Made by a program: the position numbers and the translations under genes. Source: Pictodentalium vernedei (taxonomy: Eukaryota > Mollusca > Scaphopoda > Dentaliida > Dentaliidae). Taken from it: a DNA stretch of 64,000 bases. Where the stretch lies: contig CM062294.1 in NCBI GenBank assembly GCA_031216915.1, forward strand, positions 393,567,217 to 393,631,216, written 5' to 3'. Every line of letters begins with the position of its first letter. Position 1 is the stretch's first letter. Below the pieces are notes generated by a model. It was not told the DNA's origin. It did not search any database and was given only the letters and a program-made list of their open reading frames with translations. Positions 58,601 to 64,000 of the stretch are shown piece after piece.

Positions 58601-59960
58601 ACCCCCTACTGGACCAAATTCAACAAAATTTGCTGTGCATCTACCCTATCATATGTCAATTCAAGTTTGTTCCAAGAAAAGTTGCCTCGCCCCTCGGGAA
58701 GGGCCACGCACAAAAAAGTGTGCTTAAATCTTTAAAAAATCTTCTCGTGAACCAGCAGAAGCCGAGACTTGATATTCGGTGTGTAGCTTCCTTTTGAGGT
58801 GTAGATTCAGATTTGTTCAACAGAAGTTGGAGGAGCTATATTTGTCCTTGTTATGGGAGGGGCAAGAATTTTTGCCCCGTCCAAAATTTCTATTTTCCAA
58901 ACCGAGAGGCAGATTTGAACCAAATTTGACATGAGGGCTTATTGGGTCTTAATTTATGCCAAAATTCTTCTTTTTTTTTTCCTGTTGCCCCATGGGAAAT
59001 GCAGGAGCTAAAAATAGGAAAAATTAAAATGTCCATATCTCTTAAACTGCATGGTACTGAGAATTCTTATTTGGTGTGAAGCTTCCTTGAGACCAACAGA
59101 ATGGTACGGTCATAAAAAAATTGCCATCGGTTTTATCATGTGTACTTTTTGGGGACTTTGAAAAAGTGCCGAGTCAACATTTTTTAACATTTTACACTAC
59201 TTTTCTCCCAAACCACTGCTCCAAAAGCTTTCAAATTTCACATAGAACATCTTTGGAAGATTGTTTCACATGTTTATTGAAATCAATTCTCTGGGTCCAC
59301 ATTTGGGCTCTCTATGGGAGCCCAAATGTTTAAATTAGTGCAGTATGAGGAATATTCTTTAAAAATCTTCTTCTTCAGATCTACCAATAAGAATCTTTTG
59401 ATATTTGGTATGCAGAATGCTTAGGGGGAGTAAGATTCAAGTTTGTTCAAGCCAAGTCCCTGGGTTCATATTTGGGCTCACTGTGGGAGCCCGAATTATA
59501 ACTTAGTTTAAAATGAGGAATTTTCTTTAAAAATCTTCTTCTTCAGATCCAGTAGTCGGAATGTTTGATATTTGGTATGCAGCATTCTTAGGGGGGTGAG
59601 ATTCAAGTTTGTTGAAGCCAAGTCCCTGGGTTCATATTTGGGCTTCCTGTGAGAGCCTGATTTATAATTTAGTTCAATATGAGGAATTTTTTCTTTAAAA
59701 ATCTTATTCTTCCGATTCAATCTTATTCTTCAGATTCAGCGGTTGGAATGTTTCGATATTTGACATGTAGCATCCTTAGGTGTGTGTGTGGGGGGGGAGG
59801 GGGGAGGGGGCTGGGGGTGGATGATTCATGTTTTTTTCAAGCCAAGTCCCTGGGTTGATATTTGGGCTCCCTGTTGGAGCATGAATTATAACCTAGTTCA
59901 ATATGAGGGATAGTCTTCAAAAATTTTCTTCTTCACATCCACCAGTCAGAATCTTTTGAT
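58601..59960. repeat. Interspersed repeat, same family as 5.95-7.5 kb and 21-25 kb
   Basis: It is collinear with 6110-7200: GTTCAAATC.., CAGATTTGAACCAAATTTG, then ~150-180 bp units with GATATTTGGTATGCAGCATTC. No gene is visible. Confidence 0.7.
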
Positions 59961-60447
59961 ATTGGCAGGATTTTAACCCCTTTTAAATATGTTTTCAGAC
60001 TTAGTTTCTTTGTGTTGAAAATTAGACTTTTACCACATATTTTGTTACTTTAATTCTTGCATGGTCAGTACAACTTAATGATTGCATTTACATCAGTGAT
60101 TTCTTTTATCGGTTTTAGAAAATATTTAACCATTTTTTTGCAGTCAATTTTACTTAATATTCCTAGCTTAAAGTTTCGGATTAAAGTTTTGCTTTTGAAG
60201 GTTGTACCTTATATTCTTCAAACACTGTGTTACAGTGTCATTGTTTTTCCTTTGAGGCAAGGTCTACTGGTGTCGTCTCGTTATGCCGATGTGCTTAAAT
60301 AAACATACCGAGATCGGGATTAGTGAAAGGTGTTAATTACTTTTACTGGTCACTTTTACCCAGGATTTTAGATGAGAAAAAATTACAAAAAAATACAAAT
60401 AACGAACATTAAACATTTTATGAAACATGGGCATTAATTAAATACTC
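59961..60447. other. Spacer between repeat and MULE fragment
   Basis: About 59960-60290 duplicates 57600-57910. 60300-60447 is AT-rich and would be the 3' flank of the MULE-like gene on the minus strand. No terminal inverted repeat could be identified. Confidence 0.45.
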
Positions 60448-61347
60448 TCAAAAAGGACTGGCCTTGGCCATGGCATCTAAAAATTGTAAAATGTTCATTC
60501 TACTTTCTCTGTATTCTCTTTGGTAATGCCGGATGAAATGTTCAATTTTTCGGTACTTTTTTCGTCGTGGGCAAACTTTACCACCGGCACGGAGTTGAAG
60601 TATTGTTGCTTCTGTGTAAGCCTGTTCCTGTTGAATAAAACTCACAACAGAGTACAAATTTGGATTACTTCCGTTGATTATTTTCTTCAGTTTAGAATGC
60701 CATCCCTCCACGTGGTTTGTTGTTCTTGGGCCATTTGTCTCAGAATGATTCCATATATTTTGATTAACTCCTTCAACCCAGAATGAAGTTACATAGTCTG
60801 TGAACTTTACCACTCGCTGGTCAACATCCCTAGTGTTTAATTCTTCTTCCCATGCACTCAGTACTTCAAACCAAGCATCGCTGACTTCTGGCACTGCCAC
60901 AAATGGAAGAGCTATGGCTCGTCGAACTAATGTTCTGACTGCTGTGTCGTCTTTGTATTCATTTCTAAGGCTGCACTTGTCTGATGCAAAGCGATAAACC
61001 GCTTGACTGTAGTGGAAGTAACATCCCTTTACTGTTGTTGTTGGAAAGATGAGCTGTGCAGCATTCTGAGCAGCAATTTCAAAATCCATAAAAATCTGAG
61101 AAGGCTGGAGGGTCACACCTGTTTCTTGACATTTATTTGAGATAAGTTCAAAGAATCTAACGTAAGTTGACTGCTGCTTGTCTGGTAGAAATCCATACAC
61201 AAGTGGGAACATTTTATTGTCAACAAAAGCATGCACTGAATATAACTGGAAGAAGAGTTTAGGCGACTTCTCAAATGTTCCATCACAATATAATGCTGCC
61301 GCTTCACTGAGTAGTTGAAGATTTGCTGTGGTCGCAAAGACCATTAT
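60448..61347 (-). pseudogene. MULE-type transposase fragment, 5' end cut off by DIRS copy 4
   Basis: The native part reads from IMVFATTANLQLLSEAA to the stop at 60448, about 299 residues. It has the hallmark YCDGTFEKSPKLFFQLY of MULE transposases with a probable catalytic Asp in DGTF. A second Asp follows in FMDFEIAAQNA, then GCYFHYSQAVYR with the conserved Cys/His pair, and a C-terminal helical part. Such enzymes cut and join DNA of Mutator-like elements; animal members are often fused to FLYWCH zinc fingers, which would lie upstream and are not in view. The frame is open up to DIRS copy 4, where ten residues (MSGSLVQYKN) come from its terminal repeat. The lost 5' part must lie beyond the window. 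Domesticated gene or transposon remnant cannot be decided. Confidence 0.85.
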
Positions 61348-61550
61348 ATTTTTATACTGTACCAATGACCCAGACATAGCTGGTGCTAACTCTTAAAATA
61401 TAGGGCCAAACACAAATTTTGCCCCCCAATCCCCAAAATTTGCATCTAAAACTAAAGAAAACATGTCCTGAAAGGCCCTCCACACCTCGCCCCCACTGCG
61501 CATGCGCAGTGTCAAGGACGTTCCGAAATTGGCGCCATTTATCATTCTAA
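61348..61550 (+). repeat. Left inverted terminal repeat of DIRS copy 4
   Basis: Nearly identical to 12295-12497. The 16-base palindrome is at 61495-61510. Confidence 0.93.
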
Positions 61551-62440
61551 GTTTGGCCCTTCATCAGTTAACATCTGACTGATCTTTGTGCTTTTAAATC
61601 TCAGTTTAAATGATGCCAGACACATAAATATTAGTGAAATGGTGATTCTAAGGAGGATAGAAAAGGAGGAGAGGAAAAGAATGTGTGACAGAATATTATC
61701 AGGGCTGTAACTTAAAATTTTTTAATGAAATTATGTTAAGTTACCTATTTTCAAGGCAGCAGCCATTTTGTTGTCATTCTGATTATTTAGTTACACTGTT
61801 TTTTCAAGTGTTTTTCCTCTCTCCCTGTCCTTTAAGTTCCCCCTTGCTATTCTCCCATGCTTTTGGCATAGTTTCTGTAATTATTATTACTAAAATTTCT
61901 TGGGAGTTTTAGCTTAATAACAGAATGAATTCTGTTCTTTCCCCATGTTTACGTCTTCACCTACGGGTGGTTAGGCGTTGTGTTCTGCATCTACCATCTG
62001 ATGTTCTGCAGTTTCTTCCCTGGAAGTCTCTGTTTTGCATCAGATGGTGTATTTTTGGTAACTGATTTCGGGCCTGGGTGCCTGGAGTCTTATTTTAGTG
62101 TTTTTACACTCATTGTTTACATTTACAACAGCCCTCTGTGTGAGGGGGGATTTCTAAATAATAATATCTTTATGTTATTTTAATCATAACTAGATACATT
62201 ATTATTGTTCGTAAGTGTTGAATAAATTGTTTAAAATATTTTTAAAATTTTTGTCCACACTTAGGCTTGGGATCCATTGGGGCTCAACGTTACTTTTCAG
62301 AAACTTGGGCTGTTCTGAAAAAATATTTTTTCAAAATATTTTGATTTCAATTATTTTTTCTATATTAATGGATCATATTATTATTATGTATTTTGATTGC
62401 CAGGGGTTAGTGCGAGTACCAGGACTTGTTTTCTTTTCAC
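61551..62440 (+). other. 5' leader of DIRS copy 4, non-coding
   Basis: Collinear with 12498-13390 of copy 2, with only scattered single-base differences. Confidence 0.65.
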
Positions 62441-64000
62441 ATTGAAAGGATATTGATCAATTGTTTTAGGAGGAAGTCTTCCTCTGACCTTATTATCATT
62501 CTATATGTGGTCAGTGTACTCGCATTAACTCCTGTTCTGTATCGTATGATTTCGATGACAATATGGGAAGCGTATGTCACGGTATGTTGTTGGGGATTTG
62601 GACACTCCGGTCCTTTCCCCGCAGGGTCACTCTACTTTATCAATTTCTATTTCAGACGATCAAGATTAGGGTGATGTATCTGTGATGTCTTCCAACAGTG
62701 TGCCTCCGTCGTCACAATTAATGAAGGGCTAGCGGAAAAGTGCTCATGTAATACGCCAATTGCCTAAGAGGACCCTAGTAGGTTCGACGGCCTTTGACGT
62801 CCGCTAGCTCGCCCGGTGTAGCGTCCATTCACCGAATGGTTCGGCAGCCGGGTTCGTCCGTTGCGGTCTAGAAGGAATTTTGGGGTGATGCGAGCACTAT
62901 AAAATTAACTTAATGCACACCCAGTGACGGCGGATCGGAGGGAGAACGGAGGAAGCCTTTTAGTCCGGTTCATAGCTCGTTCCGGTCCATCCGGACGGCA
63001 AGCGAGAGAGGCCCCTCTCTCGTTCAACAACATCTGGCCCCAGATGTTGTGGTACAAATGTGTCGTTAGCGGAGCATACGTCCGTCGCTCGGGACGCTCC
63101 GTTGTATAGGCAGTCCGCTGAGACTGCTAAGGCTTCCTCTTCTCGTCAGCGCACATGACCGCACCTTGGCTGCGTGACCGCCGATATATTACCAGCTTCG
63201 CCGATCAAGGATTCTTCGGCGACCAGGTCACACCATCCGGCAGCCAGGGATTCGAGACCGATGGACTCCGGACGTTCGCATAGGAAGTATGCGGGAGCCA
63301 TCTGATGCGGAGCTGCCCTCGGCGAAGCACCGATAGACTGCGCCTCCGCAGGTCTCGACGCCGGACATTCTTGTGCACATAGCACAACTTCTCGCAGCAT
63401 CCCAGCAGCCGACAGAAACGGTGTCGGATCGAGAATTATCCGACAGCGCTGGGTCGGTAGCCGGGGACTCGAGGCCTGCAGACTCCGGACGTTCGCATAG
63501 GAAGTGTGCGGGAGTCAACGTACACGGAGCTTCCAGCGGCAATGCATCGTAAGTCCGCTACTGCACAGGCCTCGGGAACGGACGTGCTTTCCTTAATAGC
63601 ACAGTTTATCGCAGCGTCCCAGCATCAACTGAATCTGTCGCATATATTTTATCCGACGATGCTGGGTCGGGACGCTCCGCGGAAGCGGGTACGGACGTCC
63701 GAAAGTTTCATCCGGTCCGACGGGATACCGAAAGGGATTCGGTGGATTTCAAGCTTTCCCTTTCGGAACAACATATGCTGCGATGCCAGATAAGAAACTG
63801 ATAGCGTCGGTGGACTTAGAAATTTTTGGTTCGGTTCAGGGACATCGTCCCTCAGTTCCGACATAGTCCAATAATGTCACACAAACTTTCGAATTATTGA
63901 ACGACGCTATATATATTATTATTTTATGCTTGCTATCCAAGCATTTCTGGTTTCTTGTTCGAAGAGTTATGGAGATGTCTTTCAAAAGTGTGCCTCTGTC
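62441..64000 (+). pseudogene. Degenerate, mosaic gag region of DIRS copy 4
   Basis: The start codon is lost as in copy 2, and frames are broken throughout. Copy-2-like sequence runs to about 63237. A ~230-base stretch that matches copy 3 gag (46950-47165) follows. The sequence then steps back and repeats the ACTCCGGACGTTCGCATAGG landmark (63266 and 63482) before continuing copy-2-like. The copy-3-like stretch retains 8 bases that copy 3 itself has lost (CACCGAT region near 63328), so it derives from an older, undeleted relative. Confidence 0.8.

Larger units (their letters stand above)
61348..64000 (+). mobile_element. DIRS-type retrotransposon copy 4, defective, right part outside window
   Basis: The left tip ATTTTTATACTGTACC starts inside the MULE-like gene. 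The left terminal repeat, leader and gag region follow copy 2 closely (62440 corresponds to about 13386), including the same lesions in the cysteine-rich start. The second gag unit begins just before the window ends (about 63969), so the tandem duplication is present. Unlike copy 2, 63238-63465 matches the gag of copy 3 instead. Whether this copy also lacks the reverse transcriptase cannot be seen here. Confidence 0.92.

Overview
The window looks like a repeat-rich stretch of an invertebrate nuclear genome, most plausibly a bivalve or another mollusc. I see no operons, ribosome binding sites, tRNAs, rRNAs or CRISPR arrays. There are introns-scale AT-rich spacers, GTCY tetranucleotide tracts, hairpin-headed repeats with ~165 bp tandem units (a layout known from bivalve Pearl/Helentron-type elements), MITEs, and several DIRS-type tyrosine-recombinase retrotransposons. 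The taxon is inference; no host gene is securely identified.

Layout. 1-5300: right part of a defective DIRS element (copy 1). 5301-12294: hairpin-headed repeats, a 165 bp array and AT-rich spacer with minisatellites. 12295-19163: complete defective DIRS element (copy 2). 19164-28800: spacer, a 42 bp minisatellite, 167 bp arrays, a palindromic MITE. 28800-30970: remnant of a diverged DIRS element. 30971-35768: spacer with MITEs and one possible host exon. 35769-42309: complete but broken DIRS element of a second family. 42310-45087: palindromic repeats. 45088-51503: DIRS copy 3, with an uninterrupted 995-codon reverse transcriptase/RNase H/tyrosine recombinase frame. 51504-60447: more satellite arrays. 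60448-61347: fragment of a MULE-type transposase gene, cut by DIRS copy 4 (61348 to the window end).

How the parts fit. Every complete DIRS element here has inverted terminal repeats plus an internal complementary region (ICR) of about 90 bp whose two halves are the reverse complements of the two outer ends, the arrangement used by DIRS elements to make a circular DNA that the tyrosine recombinase inserts without target duplication. Copies 1, 2 and 4 share internal changes: the gag region is tandemly duplicated (seen in all three), and in copies 1 and 2 the reverse transcriptase core has been deleted. Yet they sit in different flanking DNA and keep near-perfect ends and ICRs. They therefore look like a non-autonomous subfamily that spread using proteins from a relative. 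Copy 3 has an intact Pol but a broken, internally deleted gag. Copy 4 carries a patch of copy-3-type gag sequence, so the two lineages have recombined.

The most interesting points are this trans-mobilised DIRS subfamily, a cysteine-rich module (7 Cys, 1 His) with identical spacing in ORF1 of two distant DIRS families, non-ATG starts and a conserved gag/pol frame step, an NRF1-like palindrome in the terminal repeats, and a recurring hairpin + GTCY tract + ~165 bp satellite architecture carried by otherwise unrelated repeats.
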